A DNA stretch of 31,327 nucleotides from NCBI GenBank assembly GCA_002396085.1, contig DGWI01000013.1, positions 1 to 31,327 of the forward strand. Reading direction: 5' to 3'. Every line of letters starts with the position of its first letter. Position 1 is the stretch's first letter. A program made the position numbers and the translations under genes. Positions 15,525 to 23,828 of this stretch are shown here, in pieces. Origin of the DNA: Porphyromonadaceae bacterium UBA4262. Its GTDB lineage: Bacteria; Bacteroidota; Bacteroidia; Bacteroidales; Muribaculaceae. The notes under the pieces were generated by a model that saw only the letters and a list, made by a program, of their open reading frames with translations, did no database searches and was not told the origin of the DNA.

Positions 15525-15929
15525 ATGAAAGACGAGAACGAACATATTGATGCCATGACCGATGAACCGAAGGTCGCTAGCGACAAGAAGCGCAAGCGGC
15601 GCAACCGCAAAGCCCAGAAGGCTGTGCGTGGTGTAGTGCAAGGTAGGTCATTCCTGTCATGGGACTTCTTTAAGCGCAATGCCGTCTATATCGTGGCTGG
15701 CACGGTGATGATGTTGATGTATATTAGCAACAAGTATGTCTGCCAGAACTACATGAGCGAAGTGATGAACCTGAAGGTGGAACTTGAGAATGCCAAGACT
15801 GACTGCGTCAACGCCAGTGCCAAATATAACTCAATGATCCGTGAAAGCCAAATGAAGTCGTATGTCGACACGATGCACATAGACCTGTCGGCTCCCGAAC
15901 AACCACCTTATCATCTGACCGAGAAATGA
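15525..15929 (+). CDS. ftsL: FtsL-like cell division protein
   Basis: The 134-residue single-pass protein has a basic cytoplasmic tail (KKRKRRNRKAQK at 21-32), one membrane segment at about 53-69 and a periplasmic helical stretch of about 45 residues that can form a coiled coil. This build and its place between rsmH and ftsI identify the Bacteroidales FtsL equivalent, which links FtsQ to FtsW/FtsI in the divisome. Sequence conservation in this family is low, so position carries much of the call. ATG 15525 is chosen over TTG 15519. Its stop overlaps the ftsI start by 4 bp (ATGA), suggesting coupled translation. Confidence 0.87.
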   Translation: MKDENEHIDAMTDEPKVASDKKRKRRNRKAQKAVRGVVQGRSFLSWDFFKRNAVYIVAGTVMMLMYISNKYVCQNYMSEVMNLKVELENAKTDCVNASAKYNSMIRESQMKSYVDTMHIDLSAPEQPPYHLTEK

Positions 15930-18031
15930 AAGCGACCAACAAAAGACACATCCTGCTCCGCTACTCACTGGTAGTGGGCTTCGTCCTGCTGTTCTCGATG
16001 GCTATCGTCTGGAACATGTTCAAGACTTCGGTCGTGTATGAGCGCGACTGGAACAACAAGGCCGACAGCATCCTCACACAAGTCACTACCATCGAGCCCG
16101 AACGTGGCAAAATTCTGGCTGACAACGGCACGGTGCTGGCAGCCAACTTGCAATATTTCACCGCCCGTGTCGACTGGCTCTCGGCTGGCATCAAGCGCGA
16201 TACGTTGATGAAATACTTGCCGGCGTTGTGCGACAGTCTGGCGGTACTCGAACCCTCGCGCACGGCACAGGAGTGGAAGGAAGAACTCACCAGTGCTTAT
16301 GAGCGCATCACTACCGACAAGAAGAAAAAGAACCATAGTTATCGCCTGATACGCCGTCAACTCACTCATGGTGAGTGGGAGCGTCTGCGCACATTCCCCT
16401 ACTTCAACAAGGGTCGCAACAAGAGCGGCATCTATAGCGAGCGCGAGAGCAAGCGTTGCAAGCCCTATGGGTCGATGGCATCGCGCAGTATCGGCACCGT
16501 GGGCAAGAGCGAGACCAGTTCGAGCCTGCATGGCCGTTCGGGCTTGGAGATGGCGCTTGACTCAATGCTCTATGGTGTGGCCGGTGAGGCCACTCGCATC
16601 CAGTTGACCAACAATATTGTCAATCACGAGAGTGTGCCCGCCATTCCAGGCTACGACATCACGACTACCATCAACGTGGCCCTGCAAGATATCGTCGAGA
16701 ACGAACTCTATGGCATGTGCCATGAGACCGATGCCCGCTGGGGCACGGCGGTGCTGATGGAGGTTGCCACGGGCGAGATTAAGGCCATCAGCAATCTGGA
16801 ATGGAACGACAAGGCTGGTGACTATATCGAGGGCCGCAACAATGCCGTGCTGGGCTACGAGCCCGGCTCGGTGATGAAGCCCATCTCGATGATGATAGCC
16901 CTGGAAGACGGTATTGTCAACAACATCGACGAGCCGATGACCACCGGTACGACTTGGATCTATGAGGGGCGTGCCATCAACGACCCGCATGGTGGTGCAC
17001 AACTCACACCGCGGCAAATCATCGAGACCTCGTCCAATGTGGGCATGTCTCGCATCATTGTCAAGAAATATGGCAGCAATCCCGGCGGCTTCTATGACCG
17101 TCTCAAGGGCATGGGCTTCTTTGAGCCTTTCCATTCGGGTATCGGCGGTGAAATGTCACCCGTCATCAAGCGTCTGGGCAACACCCGCGCCGATCGCGTG
17201 GCATTGACGCGCATGGCATTCGGCTACTCGACGCTCATCCCGCCGTTGAGCACACTGGCCATGTACAATGCCATTGCCAACGATGGTAAGTATGTGCGGC
17301 CGCATCTGGTCAAGAAACTCTCGCGCGAGGGTCAACCCGACAGCATCGTGCCCGTGACCTACATCCGCCAGCAGGTGTGCAGCCCTGAGAATGCCCAGAA
17401 ATTGCGCATCATGCTGCGCGACGTGGTGTGGGGCAGTCGCGGTACGGCACGCAAGTGGGTTCAGGACGAGCGTGTCCCCATTGCGGGCAAGACCGGCACG
17501 GCCTACACCATCTCGAGCGATGGCCACTATGGCACGCAGAAGCGCTTGGCATTCTGCGGCTTCTTCCCCTATGACAACCCCAAGTACTCGTGCATCGTGC
17601 TGATGCTCGGTGCCAACCGTGGTGCCGGAGCCAGCAGCGGCATGGTGCTCAAGAACATAGCACTCAAGATGTATGCTCGTGGCCTGTTGGGCAACGAGCC
17701 CAGTTATGCAATGACCGTCGACAAGGACGGCAAGCAAGTGACAAAGACGCCTTCACAAGCCACACTCTTTGCCAGTACCAATCCCAAACACACCAGCAAT
17801 CTCCGCAAGGGCCTCGGCATGGATCATCCCAAGGTGTTCCAGCAACCAGGCAGCACCTCGAAGGGTGTGCCCAATGTCCGGGGCCTGGCCGTGCGTGATG
17901 CCATCCGTCGGCTTGAAGATGCTGGATTGTGCGTGCGACTCAGGGGCAATGGCTGTGTGGTGGCTCAGAGCATAGCAGCCGGCAGCCAATTTGTCCGCGG
18001 CCAGGTGATTAACTTGACGCTCAGGAACTAG
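15926..18031 (+). CDS. ftsI: Septal peptidoglycan transpeptidase FtsI (class B PBP) with C-terminal PASTA domain
   Basis: The 701-residue protein has a short cytoplasmic tail, one membrane segment (about 9-29), a pedestal domain and a penicillin-binding transpeptidase domain. The active-site motifs are Ser315-x-x-Lys318 (SVMK), Ser369-Ser370-Asn371 and Lys522-Thr523-Gly524. The last 55 or so residues (VPNVRGLAVRDAIRRLEDAG and on) form one PASTA repeat. It crosslinks septal peptidoglycan together with FtsW. Its place after ftsL with a 4-bp overlap is standard. A PASTA repeat is unusual compared with proteobacterial FtsI, but I believe it recurs in Bacteroidota homologues. Confidence 0.96.
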   Translation: MKATNKRHILLRYSLVVGFVLLFSMAIVWNMFKTSVVYERDWNNKADSILTQVTTIEPERGKILADNGTVLAANLQYFTARVDWLSAGIKRDTLMKYLPALCDSLAVLEPSRTAQEWKEELTSAYERITTDKKKKNHSYRLIRRQLTHGEWERLRTFPYFNKGRNKSGIYSERESKRCKPYGSMASRSIGTVGKSETSSSLHGRSGLEMALDSMLYGVAGEATRIQLTNNIVNHESVPAIPGYDITTTINVALQDIVENELYGMCHETDARWGTAVLMEVATGEIKAISNLEWNDKAGDYIEGRNNAVLGYEPGSVMKPISMMIALEDGIVNNIDEPMTTGTTWIYEGRAINDPHGGAQLTPRQIIETSSNVGMSRIIVKKYGSNPGGFYDRLKGMGFFEPFHSGIGGEMSPVIKRLGNTRADRVALTRMAFGYSTLIPPLSTLAMYNAIANDGKYVRPHLVKKLSREGQPDSIVPVTYIRQQVCSPENAQKLRIMLRDVVWGSRGTARKWVQDERVPIAGKTGTAYTISSDGHYGTQKRLAFCGFFPYDNPKYSCIVLMLGANRGAGASSGMVLKNIALKMYARGLLGNEPSYAMTVDKDGKQVTKTPSQATLFASTNPKHTSNLRKGLGMDHPKVFQQPGSTSKGVPNVRGLAVRDAIRRLEDAGLCVRLRGNGCVVAQSIAAGSQFVRGQVINLTLRN

Positions 18032-18050
18032 TGCCTCTGATCACACAGCG

Positions 18051-18086
18051 TTTTCCAAGATTTTTGAGTATTCCAAGCAAATTAAA
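18051..18086 (+). repeat. Degenerate 9-bp tandem array before murE
   Basis: Units TTTTCCAAG, ATTTTTGAG, TATTCCAAG and CAAATTAAA show a 9-bp period (TTCCAAG recurs exactly 18 bases apart). The array lies in the ftsI-murE gap and is followed by an A-rich stretch and the start codon. It is the least regular of the set. Confidence 0.4.
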
Positions 18087-18097
18087 AAAACTAAGAT

Positions 18098-19546
18098 ATG
18101 AAGAAACTTAACGCATTATTGAATAATCTGAAGCCCACCCGTGTGGTGGGATCGACCGATGTCGATATCACCGATGTCGTGTGCGACTCGCGTCGCGTGC
18201 GGGGTGGTGAACTGTTTGTAGCCGTGGTGGGTGTGGCTGTCGATGCTCACCGCTTTATCCCTCAAGTGACACAGGCTGGAGCGGCCGCCGTGCTGTGCCA
18301 GACATTGCCCGACACGCTGGCTGAGAATGTGACCTATGTTGTCGTCCCCGATACCACAAGCGCTCTGGCACTGGTCGCCAGTGAGTGGTATGACCGCCCC
18401 AGTGAGCACTTGCGGCTGGTGGGTGTGACAGGCACCAATGGCAAGACCACTACCGCTACGTTGCTCTATGAACTGATGCAGGGCTTGGGCCGCAAAGCCG
18501 GTCTGCTCTCGACCGTCAAGAACATGATTGACCGCCGCGAAGAGGCTGCCACGCAGACCACCCCCGATCACTTGAACCTCAACCGCTTGTTGCACGAGAT
18601 GGTCGAGGCCGGTTGCGAATACGCCTTCATGGAGGTGAGCAGCCACGCCTGTGTGCAGCACCGCATCGATGGGTTGCACTGGGCAGGTGGTGTGTTTACC
18701 AACCTCACCCAGGATCACCTCGACTTTCACAAGACCATGGATGAGTATCTGCGTGCCAAGAAGATGTTCTTCGATGCGCTGCCCGCCGATGCGTTTGCCC
18801 TGGTCAACATTGACGATAAGGTGGGTCGTGTGATGCTGCAGAACTGCGCGGCAAGTCACCACACCTACTCGTTGCGCACAATGGCCGATTACAATTGTAA
18901 ACTGATTGAGGAGCGCATCGACGGAATGAGCCTGCAACTCAACGGGCGCGATGTTGAGGTGCTGCTCACAGGCCGCTTCAATGCCTATAACCTGACCGCC
19001 ATCGCTGCTACAGCCATGCTGCTGGGCATCGACCGCGACGAGGTGCTGGTGCAGTTGAGCCGCCTGCATGCCGCCGACGGACGTTTCCAGACGCTGCATG
19101 CACCCAAGGGCTTCACCGCCATCGTCGACTATGCCCACACGCCCGACGCGCTGATCAACGTGCTCGACACCATCCGCGACCTGGTGCGCGGCAAGGGGCA
19201 GATCATCGCAGTGTGTGGTTGTGGTGGCGACCGTGATGCCACCAAGCGTCCCATCATGGCACATGAGGCCGCCGTGCGCAGCGACCGTACTATCCTCACC
19301 AGCGACAATCCGCGCACCGAGGACCCCGAGGCCATCCTGCGCGACATGGAGGCTGGCCTGACCGACGACGACCGCAGCCACACCATCAAGATCACCGACC
19401 GTCGCGAGGCCATCCGCACCGCCTGCATGCTGGCACAACCTGGCGACGTGGTGCTTGTGGCAGGCAAGGGACATGAGACCTATCAGGACGTGATGGGTGT
19501 CAAGCACCACTTCGATGACCGTGAGGAACTGAAGAAGTGCTTTTGA
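18098..19546 (+). CDS. murE: UDP-MurNAc-L-Ala-D-Glu:meso-diaminopimelate ligase MurE
   Basis: The 482-residue cytoplasmic Mur ligase adds the third residue of the peptidoglycan stem peptide using ATP. It shows the N-terminal UDP-binding domain with CDSRRVRGGELFVA, the P-loop TGTNGKTTT (residues 111-119), the TPDHLNLNR and EVSSHA segments, and a C-terminal domain with Asp403-Asn404-Pro405-Arg406. DNPR is the meso-diaminopimelate signature; lysine-adding enzymes differ here. This implies DAP-type peptidoglycan, as in other Bacteroidales. Length is normal. It follows ftsI in the usual order. Confidence 0.97.
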   Translation: MKKLNALLNNLKPTRVVGSTDVDITDVVCDSRRVRGGELFVAVVGVAVDAHRFIPQVTQAGAAAVLCQTLPDTLAENVTYVVVPDTTSALALVASEWYDRPSEHLRLVGVTGTNGKTTTATLLYELMQGLGRKAGLLSTVKNMIDRREEAATQTTPDHLNLNRLLHEMVEAGCEYAFMEVSSHACVQHRIDGLHWAGGVFTNLTQDHLDFHKTMDEYLRAKKMFFDALPADAFALVNIDDKVGRVMLQNCAASHHTYSLRTMADYNCKLIEERIDGMSLQLNGRDVEVLLTGRFNAYNLTAIAATAMLLGIDRDEVLVQLSRLHAADGRFQTLHAPKGFTAIVDYAHTPDALINVLDTIRDLVRGKGQIIAVCGCGGDRDATKRPIMAHEAAVRSDRTILTSDNPRTEDPEAILRDMEAGLTDDDRSHTIKITDRREAIRTACMLAQPGDVVLVAGKGHETYQDVMGVKHHFDDREELKKCF

Positions 19547-19564
19547 ACCATCACATAAAAGCAG

Positions 19565-19599
19565 TAATTCTTAATATTAAATTCATAATTCTTAATTAA
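19565..19599 (+). repeat. Tandem array, five 7-bp units (TAATTCT type), mraY leader
   Basis: Units TAATTCT, TAATATT, AAATTCA, TAATTCT and TAATTAA make exactly 35 bp, followed by TAAAG and the mraY ATG. The unit is close to those before the SGNH gene and the metallopeptidase gene. Confidence 0.7.
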
Positions 19600-19604
19600 T
19601 AAAG

Positions 19605-20987
19605 ATGCTTTACCATCTGTTTCAATACCTGCAAGAATTTGATGTGCCGGGAGCGCATCTGATGGATTACATCACTTTTCGTGGCGGCATCACGCTGGCC
19701 TTGTCGCTGTTCATTGCCATCGTCATCGGCGGCTCGATTATCAAGAAACTCGAGGCCTACTATAACCGTCAGGGCGGTGAGAATATGCGCGACCTGGACA
19801 ATGGTGGAAAGATAGTCTCGCACACCGATGCCATCGAGAAGATTCAGACCGTGCTCAGCAACATGGACGAGACCGATGTTGAGAAGAAAGAAGATGTGGC
19901 CAAGTGCCTGGAGAAAGACCGCAAGTCGCAGACTCCCAGCATGGGTGGGCTCATCATCATCATCGCCATCCTGGTACCTTGCCTGCTCATGGGCAAGTTG
20001 AACAACGTGTATATGTTGCTCATGATTCTGGCCACCCTGTGGTGCGGTGCGCTGGGCTTCCTGGACGACTACATCAAGATCGCCCACCACGACAAGCAGG
20101 GTCTCAAGGGCAAGTTCAAGGTCATCGGTCAGGTGGGCTTGGGCATCGTTGTGGCTCTGGTGATGTGGGCTAGTCCCGCCATCGTCATGAGCGAGAACAC
20201 CGAGGTGCGCAACCCCGAGACCGGTAAGATGGAAGTGGTGCATGCCCCGCAGGTCAAGGGCACCCAGACCACTATCCCCTTTATCAAGAACCACAACTTC
20301 GACTATGCCAAGGCTGCACAATGGGTGGGCTTTGAGGGCAAGACGGCTCGTGCCATCGGCTGGTTTATCTTTGCGGCACTGGCCATCTTCATCGTCGTGG
20401 CTGTGAGCAATGCAGCCAACCTCACCGACGGACTCGATGGGCTGGCTAGCGGCACCAGCGCCATCGTGGCGGTGGCATTGGCCATCATGGCCTATCTGAG
20501 CGGCAACGTCATCTATGCCGCCTACCTCAACATCATGTACATCCCCGACAGCAGCGAGTTGGTCATCTATGCCGCTGCTTTCATCGGTGCGACCATTGGC
20601 TTCTTGTGGTACAACTCCTATCCAGCCCAGGTGTTCATGGGCGACACGGGCAGTCTGTGCATCGGCGGCATCGTGGGCGTGTTTGCCCTGCTGCTGCGCA
20701 AGGAGTGGCTGTTGCCCATCCTGTGCGGTGTGTTCTTTGTCGAGGCGTTGAGCAACATGTTGCAGACCGGCTACTTCAAGTACACCAAGCGCAAGACCGG
20801 TGTGGGCAAGCGCATCTTCAAGATGGCCCCCATCCATCACCACTACCAGATTCCGGCTGGCAAAATCAAGAACGTCATGTTCCAGAAGCCCGTCCATGCC
20901 ATCCCCGAGAACAAGATTGTGATGCGTTTCCTGCTGGTAAGCATCATCCTCGCCGTCCTCACCTTTGTCACCTTCAAAGTGCGTTAA
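19605..20987 (+). CDS. mraY: Phospho-MurNAc-pentapeptide transferase MraY with an enlarged cytoplasmic loop
   Basis: The 460-residue integral membrane enzyme transfers phospho-MurNAc-pentapeptide to undecaprenyl phosphate, forming lipid I. Catalytic features are intact: Asp154/Asp155 in FLDDYIK, the NLTDGLDGLA loop with Asp275 and Asp278, and His411-413 in PIHHHYQ. About ten membrane segments are present. The protein is longer than the roughly 360-residue E. coli enzyme and also than the roughly 420 residues I expect for Bacteroidales. Much of the excess lies between MRDL (about 61-64) and TPSMGG (110-115), a stretch of about 45 mostly charged residues after the first membrane segment. A second insertion (about 190-230) lies in the middle of the protein, as in other Bacteroidota. 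Confidence 0.97.
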   Translation: MLYHLFQYLQEFDVPGAHLMDYITFRGGITLALSLFIAIVIGGSIIKKLEAYYNRQGGENMRDLDNGGKIVSHTDAIEKIQTVLSNMDETDVEKKEDVAKCLEKDRKSQTPSMGGLIIIIAILVPCLLMGKLNNVYMLLMILATLWCGALGFLDDYIKIAHHDKQGLKGKFKVIGQVGLGIVVALVMWASPAIVMSENTEVRNPETGKMEVVHAPQVKGTQTTIPFIKNHNFDYAKAAQWVGFEGKTARAIGWFIFAALAIFIVVAVSNAANLTDGLDGLASGTSAIVAVALAIMAYLSGNVIYAAYLNIMYIPDSSELVIYAAAFIGATIGFLWYNSYPAQVFMGDTGSLCIGGIVGVFALLLRKEWLLPILCGVFFVEALSNMLQTGYFKYTKRKTGVGKRIFKMAPIHHHYQIPAGKIKNVMFQKPVHAIPENKIVMRFLLVSIILAVLTFVTFKVR

Positions 20988-20989
20988 AA

Positions 20990-21029
20990 GAACCAGAAAC
21001 TGAAAAATTGATAAACCGAAAGCCAAAGA
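20990..21029 (+). repeat. Degenerate tandem array, five 8-bp units (AAYYGAAA type), murD leader
   Basis: Units GAACCAGA, AACTGAAA, AATTGATA, AACCGAAA and GCCAAAGA span 40 bp, ending one base before the murD ATG. Only the middle three are strongly alike, so the call is weaker than for neighbouring gaps. Confidence 0.5.
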
Positions 21030-21030
21030 T

Positions 21031-22365
21031 ATGAAGAGATTAGTAGTATTAGGTGGTGGCGAGAGCGGCGCAGGAGCAGCCGTGCTCGCACAGAAGCAGG
21101 GCATGGATGTGTTCCTGAGCGACATGGGCACTATCAAGCCCAAGTATCGTGAGATGCTTGATGGTCACGGCATCCGTTGGGAGGATGGTCATCACACCGA
21201 GGAACTCATCCTCAATGCCGATGAGATTGTCAAGAGTCCGGGCATTCCCCTTGAGGCACCGCTCGTCGTCAAGGCAGTGGAGCGGGGCATCCCCATCATC
21301 AGTGAGATCGAGTTTGCCGGTCGCTACACTGATGCCAAGATGGTGTGCATCACAGGCAGCAACGGCAAGACTACAACCACGATGCTCACCTATCACATCC
21401 TCAAGGAGGCTGGTCTCGACGTGGGCTTGGCTGGCAATGTGGGCAATAGTCTGGCGCTGCAGGTGGCCGAGGAACCGCACAAGGTCTATGTCATCGAGCT
21501 GAGCAGTTTCCAGTTGGACAACATGTATGAGTTCAAGGCCAACATTGCTGTGCTCTTGAACATCACGCCCGACCACCTGGATCGCTACGACCACAAGATG
21601 GAGAACTATGTCGCCGCCAAGTTCCGCATCATGCGCAACCAGGGCCCCGACGATGTGTTCATCTACTGGCAGGACGACCCCATCATCAGCGAGCAACTGC
21701 GGCACATCCACACCGAGGCGCGGATGATGCCCTTCAGTGCCCAGAATCCCGATGGCTGCACGGCTTGGGTCGAGGACGGCGCGATGACGGTCAATGTCGA
21801 CGGCGAGCCGTGGTCAATGCCTACACGCGACCTGGCCATCCAGGGACTTCACAACCTGTACAACTCGATGGCGGCCAGCATCAGTGCTAGTGTGCTGCAC
21901 ATCCAGAACGATGTCATTCGTCGTGCCTTGAGCGACTTCCAGGCTGTGGAACATCGTCTGGAGTATGTCCGCACGCTGGACGGTGTGCGCTGGATCAATG
22001 ATTCCAAGGCCACCAATGTCAACTCGACGTGGTATGCCCTGGAGAGCATGCACGACCCTGTGGTGCTCATCCTGGGTGGCAAGGACAAGGGCAATGACTA
22101 CACCGAGATTGAGCCGTTTGTGCTCGAGAAGGTCAAGGCTATTGTTTGCCTGGGCGTTGACAACCGCAAGTTGCATGCGTTCTTCGACGGCAAAGTGCCT
22201 GTCGTGACCGATGCCGGCTCGATGGCCGAGTGTGTCACCAAGTGCCATGAACTGGCCCAGAGTGGCGACACCGTGTTACTGTCGCCCTGTTGTGCCAGTT
22301 TCGACTTATTCAATAGTTACGAGGATCGTGGCACGCAGTTCAAGAATTTAGTTAACAGTTTGTAG
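21031..22365 (+). CDS. murD: UDP-MurNAc-L-alanine:D-glutamate ligase MurD
   Basis: The 444-residue cytoplasmic Mur ligase adds D-glutamate to UDP-MurNAc-L-Ala. Visible features are an N-terminal Rossmann loop (LGGGESGAGAA), the VKSPGIPLEAPLV segment, the P-loop GSNGKTTTT (about 109-117), ELSSFQLD, NITPDHLDRYD, and the C-terminal INDSKATN and LGGKDKG segments typical of MurD. The length is normal. It sits between mraY and ftsW as in other Bacteroidales, and both flanking gaps contain tandem arrays. Confidence 0.97.
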   Translation: MKRLVVLGGGESGAGAAVLAQKQGMDVFLSDMGTIKPKYREMLDGHGIRWEDGHHTEELILNADEIVKSPGIPLEAPLVVKAVERGIPIISEIEFAGRYTDAKMVCITGSNGKTTTTMLTYHILKEAGLDVGLAGNVGNSLALQVAEEPHKVYVIELSSFQLDNMYEFKANIAVLLNITPDHLDRYDHKMENYVAAKFRIMRNQGPDDVFIYWQDDPIISEQLRHIHTEARMMPFSAQNPDGCTAWVEDGAMTVNVDGEPWSMPTRDLAIQGLHNLYNSMAASISASVLHIQNDVIRRALSDFQAVEHRLEYVRTLDGVRWINDSKATNVNSTWYALESMHDPVVLILGGKDKGNDYTEIEPFVLEKVKAIVCLGVDNRKLHAFFDGKVPVVTDAGSMAECVTKCHELAQSGDTVLLSPCCASFDLFNSYEDRGTQFKNLVNSL

Positions 22366-22410
22366 CATCCTAGTTAATCTAGAATGCCTAGAGCTTCTAG
22401 TCCTCAACCA
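22366..22410 (+). repeat. Tandem array, five 9-bp units (CTAG type), ftsW leader
   Basis: Units CATCCTAGT, TAATCTAGA, ATGCCTAGA, GCTTCTAGT and CCTCAACCA begin on the base after the murD stop codon and end four bases before the ftsW ATG. Four units carry CTAG at the same phase; the fifth has lost it. Confidence 0.72.
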
Positions 22411-22414
22411 GATT

Positions 22415-23764
22415 ATGACCGAAGAGAAGCAGACCAAATATAACGAGATTGCGCAGAAGCATGGCGACCCCTGGATTTGGGGCATCTACTTCACGCTCAT
22501 CATCATCTCGATTGTCGAGAGTTACAGTGCCTCGAGCCGCATGATCACCACGGCCAGTGTCTACACTCCTGTCATCAAGCAATGCTTGTTCTTGGGTGTC
22601 GGTGCATTCTTTGTGTTCGTGCTGCACCGTTGGGACTATAACGACAGTAAGTTCCTCTACGCCATGATTCCCGGTTTGGCATTATTCACGATCTTTACGC
22701 TGATCTATGTGATGGTGGCGGGTGAGGTTATCAATGGCGCACAACGCGTGATGAAGATACTGCCTGGAGTGACGCTGCAACCTGCCGAGTTGGCTAAGTT
22801 GTCAATTGTCACCTTGCTGAGTTACATCTTGGCCAAGAGCCAGAAGAATCGCGACATCTCGACGGGAGGTATGATTGCTGCCGGTGCTGCGGTGACCCTC
22901 TATGGCGGCTTGATGATACGTTCGGGCATGACCAACACCCTGTTGCTCATGGCCATCAGTGTGTCGATGCTCGTCATTGGCGGCGCTCGCTTCAAGAAGA
23001 TTATTCTGCTGTTTGGTGCCTATATCGTCATCGGTGGCATGTTCTTCCTCATCAAGCACCACAATGACGACACCGACCAAGTTATAGCCGATGCGCAGAC
23101 CGAGTATGTGGCAGCACGTGGTGACAGCACCATGATGGTCAGTGAGGGGGCTGGCGAGCAAGAATTCGGGCGTTCAAGCACGTGGAAGAACCGTGTGATG
23201 GCGTGGTGGAACAGCGACTCGCTGGTCTACCGGCCCATTACCAACAAGAACCAACAGGAGATGTTCTCGCGCATGGCACAAGCCCACGGCGGCCTGCATG
23301 GTGTGGGCATCGGCAACTCGCGTGAGTGCAGCAGGTTGCCATTGGCGTTCAGTGATTATATCTTCTCGATCATCATCGAGGAGACGGGAATGATAGGTGG
23401 TGTGCTACTGTTGGTGCTATATCTGTGGCTGCTGGCGCGAGCGGCGATGATCGTGCAGCGCAGCACGCGTGTGTTGCCCAGCCTGCTCATCATCGGTATG
23501 GCATCGTTCATCACGCTACAGGCATTGTTCCACATGGCCATCAATGTGGGTGTGTTCCCGGTGTCGGGTCAGCCCTTGCCGCTGATCTCGGTGGGCGGTA
23601 CCAGCATCATTATCATCAGCATCGCCTTCGGGGTGATGCTCAGTGTGAGCCGCACCATTGCCAACTACAACAACAAGAACAACAAGGCCGATGACGCGGT
23701 GCTTCCCGAGGGGCTTGATGCCGTCAATCCCACCCAGATTCTGCCCAAGAATGTGTGGAAGTGA
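22415..23764 (+). CDS. ftsW: Septal peptidoglycan glycosyltransferase FtsW
   Basis: The 449-residue SEDS protein has about ten membrane segments and polymerises lipid II at the septum together with FtsI. Family marks are GAQRVMKILPGVTLQPAELA near residue 110-130, the conserved GVGIGNSRECSRLPLAFSDYIFSIIIEETG block, and a C-terminal block with FPVSGQPLPLISVGGTS. A hydrophilic loop of roughly 60 residues (about 218-285) lies before the GNS block. The C-terminal tail is cytoplasmic and polar. Position in the dcw cluster separates it from RodA. Confidence 0.96.
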   Translation: MTEEKQTKYNEIAQKHGDPWIWGIYFTLIIISIVESYSASSRMITTASVYTPVIKQCLFLGVGAFFVFVLHRWDYNDSKFLYAMIPGLALFTIFTLIYVMVAGEVINGAQRVMKILPGVTLQPAELAKLSIVTLLSYILAKSQKNRDISTGGMIAAGAAVTLYGGLMIRSGMTNTLLLMAISVSMLVIGGARFKKIILLFGAYIVIGGMFFLIKHHNDDTDQVIADAQTEYVAARGDSTMMVSEGAGEQEFGRSSTWKNRVMAWWNSDSLVYRPITNKNQQEMFSRMAQAHGGLHGVGIGNSRECSRLPLAFSDYIFSIIIEETGMIGGVLLLVLYLWLLARAAMIVQRSTRVLPSLLIIGMASFITLQALFHMAINVGVFPVSGQPLPLISVGGTSIIIISIAFGVMLSVSRTIANYNNKNNKADDAVLPEGLDAVNPTQILPKNVWK

Positions 23765-23776
23765 TTTTTTAAACAC

Positions 23777-23816
23777 AATCGAGTAATCGAGCATTCGAAT
23801 AATCGAACAATCGAAA
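23777..23816 (+). repeat. Tandem array, five 8-bp units (AATCGANN), murG leader
   Basis: Units AATCGAGT, AATCGAGC, ATTCGAAT, AATCGAAC and AATCGAAA make exactly 40 bp, followed by an A-rich stretch of 12 bases and the murG ATG. This is the most regular 8-bp array in the window. Confidence 0.8.
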
Positions 23817-23828
23817 AAATAAAGAATT

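Noticed and set aside
18116..19510. A 464-codon minus-strand frame opposite murE
   Set aside because: Same phase relation to murE codons as other shadow frames and no recognisable family.
19596..21143. A 515-codon open frame on the minus strand opposite mraY
   Set aside because: The true strand encodes MraY with all catalytic motifs; the antisense frame is His/Asp-rich low-complexity sequence typical of shadows in GC-rich genes.
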